Shown: positions 1-8,273 of the stretch, one piece after another | How the letters are laid out: each line of letters starts with the position of its first letter | How positions within the stretch are numbered: the stretch's first letter is position 1 | Origin: Sulfurisphaera tokodaii str. 7 | GTDB taxonomy: Archaea; Thermoproteota; Thermoprotei_A; Sulfolobales; Sulfolobaceae | NCBI RefSeq assembly: GCF_000011205.1 | Contig: NC_003106.2 | Location: 1,626,001-1,690,000, forward strand | DNA: 64,000 nucleotides | Direction: 5' to 3' | The notes under the pieces: model-generated | Told to the model about the DNA's origin: nothing | Seen by the model: only the letters and a program-made list of their open reading frames with translations | Databases searched by the model: none | Position numbers and translations under genes: made by a program

Positions 1-562
1 AAGAATCATCAAAAATTATAAATCGAGACTTTACGTTATCTATCTTTATCTTCCCATGTAAATTTAAATCATTAGATGACGTAACTACAGTTAAATTCCC
101 ATCAAAATTTTTTAAAATTTTTATTAACCAATCTGGTAAATTATCATAGACAACATCAATTTTATTACTCTTATTAGCAAGATCTTTAATTATACGAATA
201 ATGGTTTTAATACCTTTAACATGCAAACTACGCTCTGTCTCGTTTTCTCTTCTCTCATTCCAAAAAGATGTTATTATTTTAATATAATTATCCATCTCAT
301 TAACAATTTTATCTCTGTAAATTTTTAATGCAAAAGATGGATCTATTATTTTTACCTTTTTAGGTCTTCCTTCAATTATCCTAACTAAGCCCTTATTCTC
401 TAGTGATTTAATTACATCATAAACTTTCTGATATGGAACTCCAGACTTCTCAGAGATCTCTCTTATAGTAGAATTGCATAGAGATAATAAAGCAGAATAT
501 ACTTTAGCCTCATAAAGTGAAAATCCCAGTTTCATTAAAGTTGTCTCTAATTCACCACTCAT
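1..562 (-). CDS. TrmB-family HTH transcriptional regulator, 3' end outside window
   Basis: I translated this from the minus strand; 187 codons are visible and the C-terminus lies beyond base 1. It starts MSGELETTLMKLGFSLYEAK, followed by a winged helix (AKVYSALL, then ISEKSGVPYQKVYDVIKSL and a GLVRIIEGRPKKVKI wing), which is the TrmB/sugar-regulator type of DNA-binding domain (roughly residues 1-75). The helical segment after it matches the linker of that family. It is divergent from the MFS transporter at 604, with only 41 bases between the start codons, so it probably controls that transporter. The ligand is unknown. Confidence 0.8.
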   Translation of the reverse strand, partial: MSGELETTLMKLGFSLYEAKVYSALLSLCNSTIREISEKSGVPYQKVYDVIKSLENKGLVRIIEGRPKKVKIIDPSFALKIYRDKIVNEMDNYIKIITSFWNERRENETERSLHVKGIKTIIRIIKDLANKSNKIDVVYDNLPDWLIKILKNFDGNLTVVTSSNDLNLHGKIKIDNVKSRFIIFDDS

Positions 563-603
563 AGTGAATAATTGATTTTTATTACTTTAAATCTTACTAT
601 ATT

Positions 604-1680
604 ATGAATAAGCACTTTTTGTTATTCACAATTTTAGTTTTCTTTACGGGATTATACTTAGGAACTTTAAGAATAGATATACCAGAATTCGAAAAACAAC
701 TTCACATTCCGTTAGAGCTAAGTGTTCTCTTACCATTAGTCTTTTTCGGATTTATAAAAGGATCTTGTAATTATATAGCGGGAAGACTTTCTGACAAATT
801 AGGAAGAAAAAAACTACTTATAATAGGTTGGATTGTAGCAATATTCTCAATACCCTTATTATTTCTACCCAACATTTATACAATTATAATTATTTCTATC
901 TTGTTAGCAATAAATCAAGCATTAACATGGACAACAACAGTAACTTCCCAAATTGATATATCTGGTAAATTAAGGGCTGGATTAGCTACTGGAATTAACG
1001 AAATGTCCGGTTATTTAGGAGTTTCAATAGGAAGCTTACTTGCTAGTTACATATTTAAAATAAGCTTTGTAATTCTTTTAATCACATCTATTCTAGCAGT
1101 CATACTTTCGTACACGGTAATGGAAACTAAAACACTAATTAGGGAAAATAATGAAAATATAAAAATAAAATGGATTCCTATAACAAAAATCAGTATTGCT
1201 GGATTATTAGAGAAATTTGTTGATTCCTCATTTTTTATACTAATTCCTACTTACTTACTCTTACAGCATTATTCCTTAACTTTAGTGGGATTAATAGTAT
1301 CGAGTTATGCTTTTGTATGGTCATTTTCACAACCATTGTTTGGGTATTTAGCAGATCTATATAGTAGGAAATTTATATTAGTCATAGGATTTATATTAAT
1401 GTTCTTAGGATTTATCCATTATTCATCTTATCCAATGTTATTTTCAGTAATAGAAGGAATAGGGATGGGAATGATTTATCCAAATTTAATAGCTGCTGTA
1501 AATGACATAATTAATGAAAAAGTAAGGGGAAAAGCCTTAGGTTATTACAGACTTTATAGGGATTCTGGTTACGGAATTGCTGGTATAGTAATACCATTAC
1601 TTTACATATTACTTGGTTTCAATAAAACTTTACTGGTTATAGGAATTTTACAACTTCTTTCATTAATCTTAATACTCTAA
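604..1680 (+). CDS. MFS transporter
   Basis: A polytopic membrane protein of 358 residues with about 11 hydrophobic segments. The loop signature [11 protein letters not shown] lies near residue 65, and a weaker copy, [10 protein letters not shown], is in the second half, as expected for two six-helix MFS halves. At 358 residues it is shorter than most MFS proteins and ends inside the last hydrophobic segment, so the final helix may be missing. The substrate cannot be read from the sequence. It is divergent from a TrmB-like regulator, which suggests regulated uptake or efflux. The start ATG follows an AT-rich promoter with no Shine-Dalgarno. Confidence 0.82.
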   Translation: MNKHFLLFTILVFFTGLYLGTLRIDIPEFEKQLHIPLELSVLLPLVFFGFIKGSCNYIAGRLSDKLGRKKLLIIGWIVAIFSIPLLFLPNIYTIIIISILLAINQALTWTTTVTSQIDISGKLRAGLATGINEMSGYLGVSIGSLLASYIFKISFVILLITSILAVILSYTVMETKTLIRENNENIKIKWIPITKISIAGLLEKFVDSSFFILIPTYLLLQHYSLTLVGLIVSSYAFVWSFSQPLFGYLADLYSRKFILVIGFILMFLGFIHYSSYPMLFSVIEGIGMGMIYPNLIAAVNDIINEKVRGKALGYYRLYRDSGYGIAGIVIPLLYILLGFNKTLLVIGILQLLSLILIL

Positions 1681-1715
1681 ACCCTTATAAGATGAAAGGG
1701 CTAACAGAAAAATTG

Positions 1716-2195
1716 ATGATTCTCTCTCACCAATCAATTAAAAATTTACTAGGCAAAGTTATTTTAAATTACTCTGAGGAAAATGTCAGAGAAAACGGCT
1801 ATGATTTAAGAATCTGTGGAGATAAATATTACGAGCTAGTTCAAGGTGCCGAATTACCGGAAAAGAAGGCAACATTAAGAGAAATAGAATTTAAAGAAAG
1901 GGCTATCTTAAGCGCAAATCACACTTATTTATTTGAATCTTGTGAAGAATTTAATATGCCAGCAGACTTAGCAGTACTAATAACCTTAAAAAGCACATTA
2001 GCAAGAAACGGTTTTTTGGCACCTCCAACAGTAATTGATGCTGGCTATAAAGGTAAAGTGAACGTTGCAATTACAGCTGTATATAACTCCTCTCTCAAAA
2101 AAGGTATGGCAACACACCATTTAATATTCCTCAAACTTGATAAACCAACAGAAAGATTGTATAATGGAAAATATCAGGGTGGTATATTGATTTAA
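1716..2195 (+). CDS. dUTPase/dCTP deaminase superfamily protein
   Basis: Trimeric nucleotide-hydrolase fold. I chose the ATG at 1716 ([12 protein letters not shown], as in dCTP deaminases, which start MILSD) over the ATG at 1692, because a TATA-like CTTATAAG at 1684-1691 lies about 28 bases before it. Motifs: KSTLARNG (the RSSxxRxG-like loop), [14 protein letters not shown] and the C-terminal YNGKYQGG. In dCTP deaminases the third segment reads GFxGxxTLEL with a catalytic Glu; here that position is Ala (KVNVAI). The dUTPase-type Asp of the VID motif is kept. It may therefore be a dUTPase-like or house-cleaning enzyme, not a deaminase. Activity is inferred from family only. Confidence 0.75.
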   Translation: MILSHQSIKNLLGKVILNYSEENVRENGYDLRICGDKYYELVQGAELPEKKATLREIEFKERAILSANHTYLFESCEEFNMPADLAVLITLKSTLARNGFLAPPTVIDAGYKGKVNVAITAVYNSSLKKGMATHHLIFLKLDKPTERLYNGKYQGGILI

Positions 2196-2210
2196 CCGCA
2201 TTAAAAGGAT

Positions 2211-2804
2211 TTACCATTGAAATAAAATACTATCTTTATACATTACCTTGTTTCCCGTTATTATTTTACAATTATTTATTTCACTCGTATTCCTCACTCC
2301 AATTGATTTCAGTAAAATCTCGCATATTAAAGACTCTCTATCCTTGCTTACCAAGAAATTCATATTAAACGGTTTAACCATTCTTTTTACTTCTGGAAAA
2401 ATTCTGGATAAAATTTGTAAAACTTCCAATTCTTTAACCTTACATCTAAATCCTTCTATTTTACAAAGGATGTTAGAGGAAAACACATGAAATTCTGCCT
2501 CTGTAAAGGAAAGGGAATTGAAGAAACTGATATTTGAAGGAGGAACATTATGAAACTCAAGATAATATGATGAAGGAGAGATTTCCTCTTTAGGAATTAG
2601 CTTTTCAGCCTCATCTAAAGGAAGATTTTCTATCGAGAGGATAACATTTTCAGACAAAATAATCCTTGTAGATAACTTATCAGAAATGTACCTTACCTTA
2701 TAGTTGTAAGCCCTTATTCTATATTTCTCTAAAAATGAGAGCAATTGAGATAAATCGTCACTGTCAGTAGTAATCACATAATTTTTTGCAATTACTTTTT
2801 TCAC
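2211..2804 (-). CDS. Uncharacterised protein, 197 aa
   Basis: I do not recognise a family. The protein is soluble-looking, mixed alpha/beta, without membrane segments or Cys clusters. The N-terminus (MKKVIAKNYVITTDSDDL) suggests a beta strand followed by a helix. The start codon precedes the 3' end of nothing else on this strand; the pilin-like gene at 2834 reads toward it with a 29-base gap, so the two could be co-transcribed. The opposite strand carries only short spurious frames. Confidence 0.6.
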   Translation of the reverse strand: MKKVIAKNYVITTDSDDLSQLLSFLEKYRIRAYNYKVRYISDKLSTRIILSENVILSIENLPLDEAEKLIPKEEISPSSYYLEFHNVPPSNISFFNSLSFTEAEFHVFSSNILCKIEGFRCKVKELEVLQILSRIFPEVKRMVKPFNMNFLVSKDRESLICEILLKSIGVRNTSEINNCKIITGNKVMYKDSILFQW

Positions 2805-2833
2805 GAGAATAGTTTATAAAGTAAGATAAAAAG

Positions 2834-3226
2834 TCATTCGTATGAAGCAGAAACATCAATACTGTTTCCATTGCCAAGACTAACTACAACCGTGTATATA
2901 CTTCCTTGAGTTAGAGTATATGATTGCGGAAACTCAACAGTCAAGGAATGAGTACCAGCCTGGAGTTGTATATTAGTGGAATTAACTAAAGGAGTACCAA
3001 CAACTTCTACGTTAGTTATAGTTATCGGTAAGTTATTCCTAATAGTGAAATTTAGATAATAATGTCCGTTATGGGAATATAACACAGCATCATATACTTG
3101 ATAGGCTTCTACTAGCGGTGATAAACCACCAAATAGTCCGAAGATAAAGGCTACAACTATAAGAGTCATAAGAACTGCAGCAGTTAAGATAATAAGATGG
3201 ACAATACCTTCGCTTAACCCTCTCAT
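2834..3226 (-). CDS. Type IV pilin-like secreted protein
   Basis: 130 residues. The N-terminus MRGLSEGIVHLII plus a hydrophobic stretch to about residue 32 looks like a class III signal peptide: a short charged leader with probable cleavage after Gly3, then the pilin helix. The rest is a beta-rich domain with conserved pattern: GTHSLTVEF, then QGSIYTVVVSLGNGNSIDV. The same C-terminal pattern occurs in the two DUF973 proteins at 24931 and 25815. A TATA-like ATTTATATAG lies about 27 bases before the ATG on the minus strand, consistent with a leaderless mRNA. No pilus ATPase or prepilin peptidase gene is nearby, so the assembly system must be elsewhere. Confidence 0.7.
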   Translation of the reverse strand: MRGLSEGIVHLIILTAAVLMTLIVVAFIFGLFGGLSPLVEAYQVYDAVLYSHNGHYYLNFTIRNNLPITITNVEVVGTPLVNSTNIQLQAGTHSLTVEFPQSYTLTQGSIYTVVVSLGNGNSIDVSASYE

Positions 3227-3351
3227 AAATAATGATACGTAAAATATCTATATAAATTTTTATGAAGTAGTGGTTCTTAATAGCGAGAATAAAATACAAT
3301 CAGGCTAAAGATTAGTTAATTAAAACTACTCGTAGTTTGTCATGTATAAGA

Positions 3352-4041
3352 TTAATCAAGAAGACTATATATTTCCTCAACATCAGTTATTTCATAAGCT
3401 TCTGGAGTAAATACCCCTTGGTTAATAGGTACGTACTCTATGGAATCTCTGGTCTTTATTTCCACATCCTTAAGTGCAAAAAGGACATGAGGGTCTTCTA
3501 AATCTTCCCTCCAGAAGTGAATGTGAAATCCCCTCCTTGTAGTTAAAACTAATCTAGGTTTTAAACCCTTCATTTGCTCAATTATTTTTCTGTCTTTGGA
3601 ATCTATATCTACCATAAAAATCTTGAAGTCTATATGTCTAGGAAGTTCAGAAAAGAGTATTTTTGAAATATCAGGCTTCTTCTCACATTCTTGCAAGAAT
3701 CTTACCACAGCCTCCTTAGATGCCTTTGAAATATTGACGGGATTTAAAACATGCATTATCTTTATCCACTCCTTTCTTATCTTTATTCCCTTAACCTCAA
3801 ACTCAACATTATCCCTAATTGCTGAAAGAATTTTTACTGCCTTTAGAGGCTCAACGTCCCATATTCTATAAAGTACTTTATCTATTCTTAACCCCTGCCG
3901 TTTAGCCTCTCTATCTCTTGAAATTAGATAAAATAGGTAAGTCTCTTCATCATTAAGCTTAGGCAAATACTCATTAAGATATTCCTCTAGGCTTAATTTT
4001 CTCATTAAAGCAGAATATGAGAGGGGCGTTAAAAATCTCAA
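3352..4041 (-). CDS. Small protein with archaeo-eukaryotic primase-like motifs
   Basis: 229 residues. The N-terminal half is helical. The C-terminal half has [10 protein letters not shown] (about residues 141-150) followed about 20 residues later by [16 protein letters not shown]. This pair resembles the hhhDhD metal-binding motif and the sxH nucleotide-binding motif of archaeo-eukaryotic primases (AEP). A convincing third acidic motif is not seen; candidates are in [13 protein letters not shown]. It is much smaller than PriS and has no zinc site or helicase domain. Alternative start: the Met at residue 13. Assignment to the AEP fold is inference from two motifs. Confidence 0.5.
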   Translation of the reverse strand: MRFLTPLSYSALMRKLSLEEYLNEYLPKLNDEETYLFYLISRDREAKRQGLRIDKVLYRIWDVEPLKAVKILSAIRDNVEFEVKGIKIRKEWIKIMHVLNPVNISKASKEAVVRFLQECEKKPDISKILFSELPRHIDFKIFMVDIDSKDRKIIEQMKGLKPRLVLTTRRGFHIHFWREDLEDPHVLFALKDVEIKTRDSIEYVPINQGVFTPEAYEITDVEEIYSLLD

Positions 4042-4159
4042 CTATTCAACTCAGCAAGCATAAGTTCAATTAAACTCTTAGTATATGGTGATATTATCAG
4101 GCAAATAAGATAATTTCAGTTAAGAGCTTAATGGAACAGAATATGAACTCAACTAGAAT

Positions 4160-4297
4160 ATGAAGGGCAAAGTATTAACTCCTTCTCAACTAATGAAATC
4201 TAGTAAAGAGGACGAAAGTCTTTATCCTAAGATGAGAGATAGTGTAAATGCTTACAAGTTTATAGAAAGTCAGTTTAGTAAATCTTGTCAGCAATAA
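4160..4297 (+). CDS. Possible small protein, 45 aa
   Basis: An open frame from ATG at 4160 encodes MKGKVLTPSQLMKS and ends SKSCQQ, sharing its last 10 bases with the end of the convergent nucleotidyltransferase gene. Coding-like codon choice and a Lys/Glu-rich sequence are the only support; I see no domain and no clear promoter. It could be a chance frame or a remnant of a larger gene. Confidence 0.25.
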   Translation: MKGKVLTPSQLMKSSKEDESLYPKMRDSVNAYKFIESQFSKSCQQ

Positions 4298-4848
4298 TCT
4301 TTCAACTTCTCAAGGAAATCCTTTACTCCTCTTCTCTCACTTTCGAGATTTATGTAATTAATGTCTATTCTATCCTTTTGGGCACAATAAACTAGGACAG
4401 CCTTATTTCTATCCTCAGTACTATTCCAAAATTTCCACGCTTCCAAATAAGTTAATATCACCTCTTCTGGAGGAATAATGTAAACGTGATAAGAGTCAAC
4501 TTGTATCTTAAGTGGAGGTTTGCTTTTATTATAAACGTTACCAACTATATCAATCCCCTTTTCCGATATTTCCCTTATTTTAGGTAAATATATTCTTAGT
4601 CCAAAATCCGATATTTCCTTTAGCAAATCTCGCACTAAGTTTTCTGCCACACCTTCTATTATCACATCTACATCTCCTGTTCTATAGCTTCTACCAGAAT
4701 ACAATTCTGCAGCAAAACCACCAACAATAATAATCCTACCTAGACCCTTATCTTCCAAAAGAGTATTTAAAATTGCCAAAAACTTCAAGAAACGATCGGT
4801 CTCACTACCTTTTAATTCACTTATTCTTGAAAGTAATTCCCTAAGCAA
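4288..4848 (-). CDS. Nucleotidyltransferase-fold protein, probable toxin of a TA pair
   Basis: 186 residues. IIIVGGFAAELYSGR followed by TGDVDVIIEG (about residues 39-66) is the GG-x(9-13)-DxD signature of minimal nucleotidyltransferases (MNT/AbiEii type). A later beta strand, KIQVDSYHVY, may supply the third acidic residue. It would transfer a nucleotide to RNA or protein; the target is unknown. It overlaps by 28 bases the small gene at 4821-5024 upstream, the arrangement of a toxin with its antitoxin. Alternatives are an amino-sugar nucleotidyltransferase or a house-keeping NTase. Confidence 0.7.
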   Translation of the reverse strand: MLRELLSRISELKGSETDRFLKFLAILNTLLEDKGLGRIIIVGGFAAELYSGRSYRTGDVDVIIEGVAENLVRDLLKEISDFGLRIYLPKIREISEKGIDIVGNVYNKSKPPLKIQVDSYHVYIIPPEEVILTYLEAWKFWNSTEDRNKAVLVYCAQKDRIDINYINLESERRGVKDFLEKLKDYC

Positions 4849-5024
4849 CCAGTCTTGTAATATATTACATCACCTTCTATTTTCCAGCAGCCCAACTCTT
4901 CGAGCAATTTCATGTTTTCTTCTCCCAACTTAGCCAGTCTCTTTAAATCTTCCTCACTAATCTTACTACCTCTAGGTCTCGGTCTGTTCTCCAATAACTT
5001 TATTACTATTTTTGGATCTACCAC
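4821..5024 (-). CDS. Small protein upstream of NTase, probable antitoxin
   Basis: 67 residues, charged and helical (SEEDLKRLAKLGEENMKLLEELG), ending with a short beta-like tail with one Cys. It starts at an ATG at 5024 and overlaps the start of the nucleotidyltransferase gene by 28 bases, so the two are translated together. No family recognised; the antitoxin role is inferred only from size, charge and position. Confidence 0.55.
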   Translation of the reverse strand: MVDPKIVIKLLENRPRPRGSKISEEDLKRLAKLGEENMKLLEELGCWKIEGDVIYYKTGCLGNYFQE

Positions 5025-5158
5025 ACGATTACCTATTGCCTATGCTAATTAAAGTTTTGTTAAAGTAAGCAATGGAGACATTTCAATTAGCTTAGAAAAT
5101 CTAGCTTAGAATATTATAGGAAAATCTATTTTATTTTAAGTGGTTAATGACTTTATGG

Positions 5159-5283
5159 ATAGTGTCGTCATTTGCATATAAATTTATTAGATGGCTTTCT
5201 TTATAAAGAGTATAAATATTGAACTAATATATTACTATGTGATAAAAATTTATAGAAATATAAATAGCTTAGTGACGACACTA
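5159..5283. mobile_element. MITE-like element, 125 bp, copy 1
   Basis: Terminal inverted repeat: TAGTGTCGTCA at 5160-5170 and its complement TGACGACACTA at 5273-5283. The flanks carry a perfect 11-bp direct repeat, TGACTTTATGG, at 5148-5158 and 5284-5294, a target-site duplication showing real insertion. No coding capacity. A diverged copy lies at 6655-6784; both share the 3' section AGAAATATAAATAGCTTA. The size resembles the SM3-class MITEs described in Sulfolobus solfataricus (from memory, not checked). Confidence 0.85.
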
Positions 5284-5680
5284 TGACTTTATGGGACTAT
5301 TTTATTTATTAATAAAATTATTATTCAACAGTTTTAATAACCTAGAATTAAATAATATACATTCTATCTTTAATTGACGATATATTAAATCCTAAAATTA
5401 GGAATAAACTTTGAAGTAGCTATTCTTCAGATTATATTTTATAGTTTAGCTTAGCATAAAATTTTATTACCTATTAAGATATTTGGGAGAAATTAAATTT
5501 AAATTCCAAAAGTAATTGAAATTAGAGTGATTTAAGGCTCCTATATAAGGAGCTGGTCTCGTAAATTTCACGAAGAAGAAAAGGAATTAGAGGACTAAGT
5601 AACTAGTAGTGATTAAAAATAATTTTAGTTGCGATAAAAGCCGACTCTGCTTTTTAAAATCTCTAAATTATATTTTGTTT
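5284..5680. other. AT-rich non-coding stretch
   Basis: No supportable gene between the first MITE and the PaREP1 frame. The one structure is a hairpin at 5537-5553 (GCTCCT, loop ATATA, AGGAGC) about 130 bases before the likely PaREP1 start. It could be a remnant terminal repeat or a transcript structure. Otherwise I see nothing here. Confidence 0.5.
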
Positions 5681-6146
5681 GTGGAGGAGTTAATTAAGAG
5701 GGCTAAAGAATACAACATTGATGTTAACGACTTAATAATTGACGCAATTTCTAGGAAAGATCCTAAAGAAGCGTTCAATTTAAGGATAGAATTGGCAAAG
5801 AAATATTTTGCTGAGGCAGAGGACTATTTAGCTAAAGGAGACGCAATTCAAGCTTCAGAAAAGGCTTATGAGACTGCTGAAGAGATAGTTAAAGCCTTAG
5901 CAGAGAAGTTTAACACACCAGAATGTCAACAGGCAATGAGAGAGGGAAGATGGTTTACGTACTGGTTAGCTTCAGCAGTAAATAGACTTTCTAAGGATTT
6001 AGGGGATTGGGTTTTAAACGGCTGGAATTCGGCTTATACTCTTCACGTCTGGGGGTTTCATGAGGCCTAAGCTTTCAGTGACAGATATCACAGAATACTT
6101 TAGGAAAGTTAAGGAGATGTTGGATAATGCAATAAAAATGAGTTAA
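5681..6146 (+). pseudogene. PaREP1-family protein, frameshifted near the 3' end
   Basis: PaREP1 proteins are HEPN-like helical proteins multiplied in crenarchaeal genomes, function unknown. The core is clear: ELIKRAKEYNIDVNDLII, then KKYFAEAEDYLAKGDAIQAS, then YTLHVWGFHEA. The frame stops at TAA 6068-6070 right after GFHEA, whereas family members continue. Shifting one base restores the expected tail KLSVTDITEYFRKVKEM to a stop at 6144-6146. I chose the GTG at 5681 as the start because the family begins just before this point; the in-frame ATG at 5609 adds 24 residues that do not fit. This is a single-base frameshift, so a sequencing error or a very recent loss is possible. Confidence 0.7.
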
Positions 6147-6225
6147 ATTTAACAAAAATTATCTAAAATATGTAAGCCTCAACTCCTAATTAGTTTTGAA
6201 ATTATTCTTGGTTTTATATTTTAAA

Positions 6226-6612
6226 TTAAATAGAAAACATTCTAAGAATTTTAATATTAAATCTTTGTTTGGTCTTCTCAACTAGTATCTTAATGTCTTT
6301 CTTATAATTCTCTATTAAATCTTTATCCATACATTTCCTTGCAGTAAAAAGTGTTACGGCTGATGTCCACATATCTATTATATTATCTCCAAGCTTATGA
6401 GACAGCTGTTAATGCATCATTAATGTCTTAAAATCCCACCCGTACTCTTCTGCCTCCTTTATTATTTCTTTGAGGAGTTTTATAGCTTCTTCGTCAGCCT
6501 TATAATATTTTTCACAAGCTTAAACGAGACCGCCTTTAGCTAAAAGCTTCTCAGCCTATTCATAATATATTTCTGCACCAATACTTATGATTGAATAAAC
6601 ATTATAAAGCAT
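6226..6612 (-). pseudogene. Decayed PaREP1/HEPN-like gene with three in-frame stops
   Basis: Reading the minus strand from ATG at 6612 gives 128 codons in one frame, interrupted by three stops: after EIYYE, after AKGGLV, and after DFKTLMMH. The text around them (YYE-stop-AEKLLAKGGLV-stop-ACEKYYKADEEAIKLL) matches the PaREP1 pattern seen in the neighbour (YFAEAEDYLAKGDAIQASEK). Frame and length are otherwise preserved, so this is a recent pseudogene made by nonsense mutations alone. It is convergent to the other PaREP1 gene, and both lie between the two MITE copies. Confidence 0.75.
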
Positions 6613-6654
6613 ACTTTTAACTCTTTCTTACTTACGTTTTAAATGAGTGTAGCA

Positions 6655-6784
6655 TAGTATCGTCATTAGGGTATAGTATAAATTTATTAATTAATGAAAA
6701 TCTCTATATAGAGAAGACGCTAAGAAAAGATTTTATATATCCTAATGTAAATATAGAAATATAAATAGCTTAATGACGACATTA
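6655..6784. mobile_element. MITE-like element, 130 bp, copy 2
   Basis: Inverted ends TAGTATCGTCATTA (6655-6668) and TAATGACGACATTA (6771-6784) match each other at 12 of 14 positions. The internal segment before the right end, AGAAATATAAATAGCTTA, is the same as in the copy at 5159-5283. I cannot find a clear target duplication, so it is older or its flanks have decayed. It ends 63 bases before the GTG of the next gene and could contribute to that gene's upstream region. Confidence 0.75.
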
Positions 6785-6847
6785 TGTCCACACTCACGAT
6801 TTACCTAATAAATACAAAAATATATTTGTTAGTGCAAAAAGAGCTAT

Positions 6848-7831
6848 GTGTTTAAGTTACAGTATCCTAAAACCCAAGTTATCTACGGTAATGATGCTCT
6901 CGAGTGGTTAAGCAGTGTAAAAAGTAGTAAAGTAGCTATAGTTACAACTAGAAGTTTACTGAATAGTAAACTATTATCAAACATATTAAGCTTAATTAAG
7001 GGTGATGTTATTGAAGGACCCAGACAACATACCCCAGAAGAGGATGTAGATAAATTAGCCAGAGCTCTCTCAAATTACGATACTGTTATAGGTTTGGGTG
7101 GGGGGAGTATAATTGATGGTATAAAAATAACCTTTCGGGGATATTATATAGCAGTACCTACAACATTTGCTGGAGCAGAGCATACGCAATCTGGAGGTTT
7201 TACGTCAGAAGGGTTAAAGAAAAGTAAAATTGGAAAGGATATTGATGTGATAATTTTAGACCCAAGGGCTACATTAGAGACTCCTAAATGGTTACTTTTA
7301 GCGTCTGGAGTTAGGGCTATAGATCACGCAATAGAAGCCTTATATTCCAAAGATTCAAATCCATTTACAGATTCATTAGCAATTGAGGGATTTAAGAAAT
7401 TAATAAGATGTTTAAAAGATCTGGATTCACTAGAGAATAGAGGATTATGTCAAATTGGAGCTTGGTTATCTTCACTAACAATGAGATATGTAAGGATGGG
7501 AATAAGTCATGTCTTTGGATACGTATATGGTCCAAGATATAACATTCCGCATGGTATCACTTCTTGTATTTCTCTTCCTCATGCAATAAAGCTAAACTAT
7601 GAAATTGCTAAAAATAAATTACGAGAAATCGAAATTAATGATACTCCTTTATATGAATTTATGGAAAGATTTTTGGCTAGTTTAGGTATAAGGAAAAAAC
7701 TCAGTGAATATGCTAAGCTAGAAGATGCCTTAAGGTACGTTGATGTATTTGTGAATTTAGTTAATAATAGTGGCAATCCAATAAAAATTGATATTGAAAC
7801 TGCTAAGAAATTCATTGATGAGGTTTACTAA
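6848..7831 (+). CDS. Iron-containing alcohol dehydrogenase family (maleylacetate reductase-like)
   Basis: 327 residues. The nucleotide-binding motif GLGGGSIIDG is near residue 80. Metal ligands expected for the family are present: an Asp in ILDPRATLETP region or nearby, His in GVRAIDHAIEA, His in GISHVFGYVYG and His in NIPHGITS. AVPTTFAGAEHTQSGG resembles the substrate loop of maleylacetate reductases. The family reduces ketones or aldehydes with NAD(P)H; the actual substrate is unclear, and glycerol-1-phosphate dehydrogenase is less likely. The start is GTG at 6848. A TATA-like AAAATATATT lies about 27 bases upstream, just after the MITE. Confidence 0.78.
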   Translation: MFKLQYPKTQVIYGNDALEWLSSVKSSKVAIVTTRSLLNSKLLSNILSLIKGDVIEGPRQHTPEEDVDKLARALSNYDTVIGLGGGSIIDGIKITFRGYYIAVPTTFAGAEHTQSGGFTSEGLKKSKIGKDIDVIILDPRATLETPKWLLLASGVRAIDHAIEALYSKDSNPFTDSLAIEGFKKLIRCLKDLDSLENRGLCQIGAWLSSLTMRYVRMGISHVFGYVYGPRYNIPHGITSCISLPHAIKLNYEIAKNKLREIEINDTPLYEFMERFLASLGIRKKLSEYAKLEDALRYVDVFVNLVNNSGNPIKIDIETAKKFIDEVY

Positions 7832-7856
7832 TTAAAGAAGGAAAAAGTTAAACTAT

Positions 7857-8273
7857 CTATTGTTGTTTATAATCTTTTATGTGAACTACGAAAGGTAATT
7901 CTTTGACTTTTCTAATTAGGTTTTCATCAGCAGTATAAACTTTATCATTTAGAACCTTACCCAATGCTATATAGGCGGCGTCATATATTGTTATACCGTA
8001 TCTAAGAGATAAGGAAACCATTTCGTCTAACATGTCCTCGAAGCCATAAAGTGTTATCTGAAAATCGGATAAAATTTTACCTACTTCTTCCAGTTCTTTT
8101 TCTCCCAGACTATAAGTATATTTTAATCCGTTTAGCACTTCAAAGGGGAGAATACAAGGTGCAGATAAATCCTCTAAACCTTTCACATATGCCTCCTTAA
8201 GAATTAAGGCTTCTTTACTATAATTTTCATTAGCAAACCATTTTATTACAACTGAAGCATCTATAACTGCCAA
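7857..8273 (-). CDS. vapC: VapC-type PIN-domain ribonuclease toxin
   Basis: 138 residues. PIN-domain acidic residues are visible: Asp in MAVIDASVVIKWF, Glu in CILPFEVLNGL, Asp in GITIYDAAYIALG and Asp in VYTADENLI. The fold cleaves RNA with Mg2+. It overlaps the upstream vapB by 13 bases, so the pair is translationally coupled. A standard chromosomal toxin-antitoxin module, one of at least three vapBC loci in this window. Confidence 0.88.
   Translation of the reverse strand: MAVIDASVVIKWFANENYSKEALILKEAYVKGLEDLSAPCILPFEVLNGLKYTYSLGEKELEEVGKILSDFQITLYGFEDMLDEMVSLSLRYGITIYDAAYIALGKVLNDKVYTADENLIRKVKELPFVVHIKDYKQQ

Noticed and set aside
4160-4297. 45-aa frame as a firm gene
   Set aside because: No homology, promoter or conserved context; listed only with low confidence.
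5537-5553. GCTCCT/AGGAGC hairpin as a riboswitch or CRISPR-like repeat
   Set aside because: Single copy, six-base stem; too little to call more than a hairpin.
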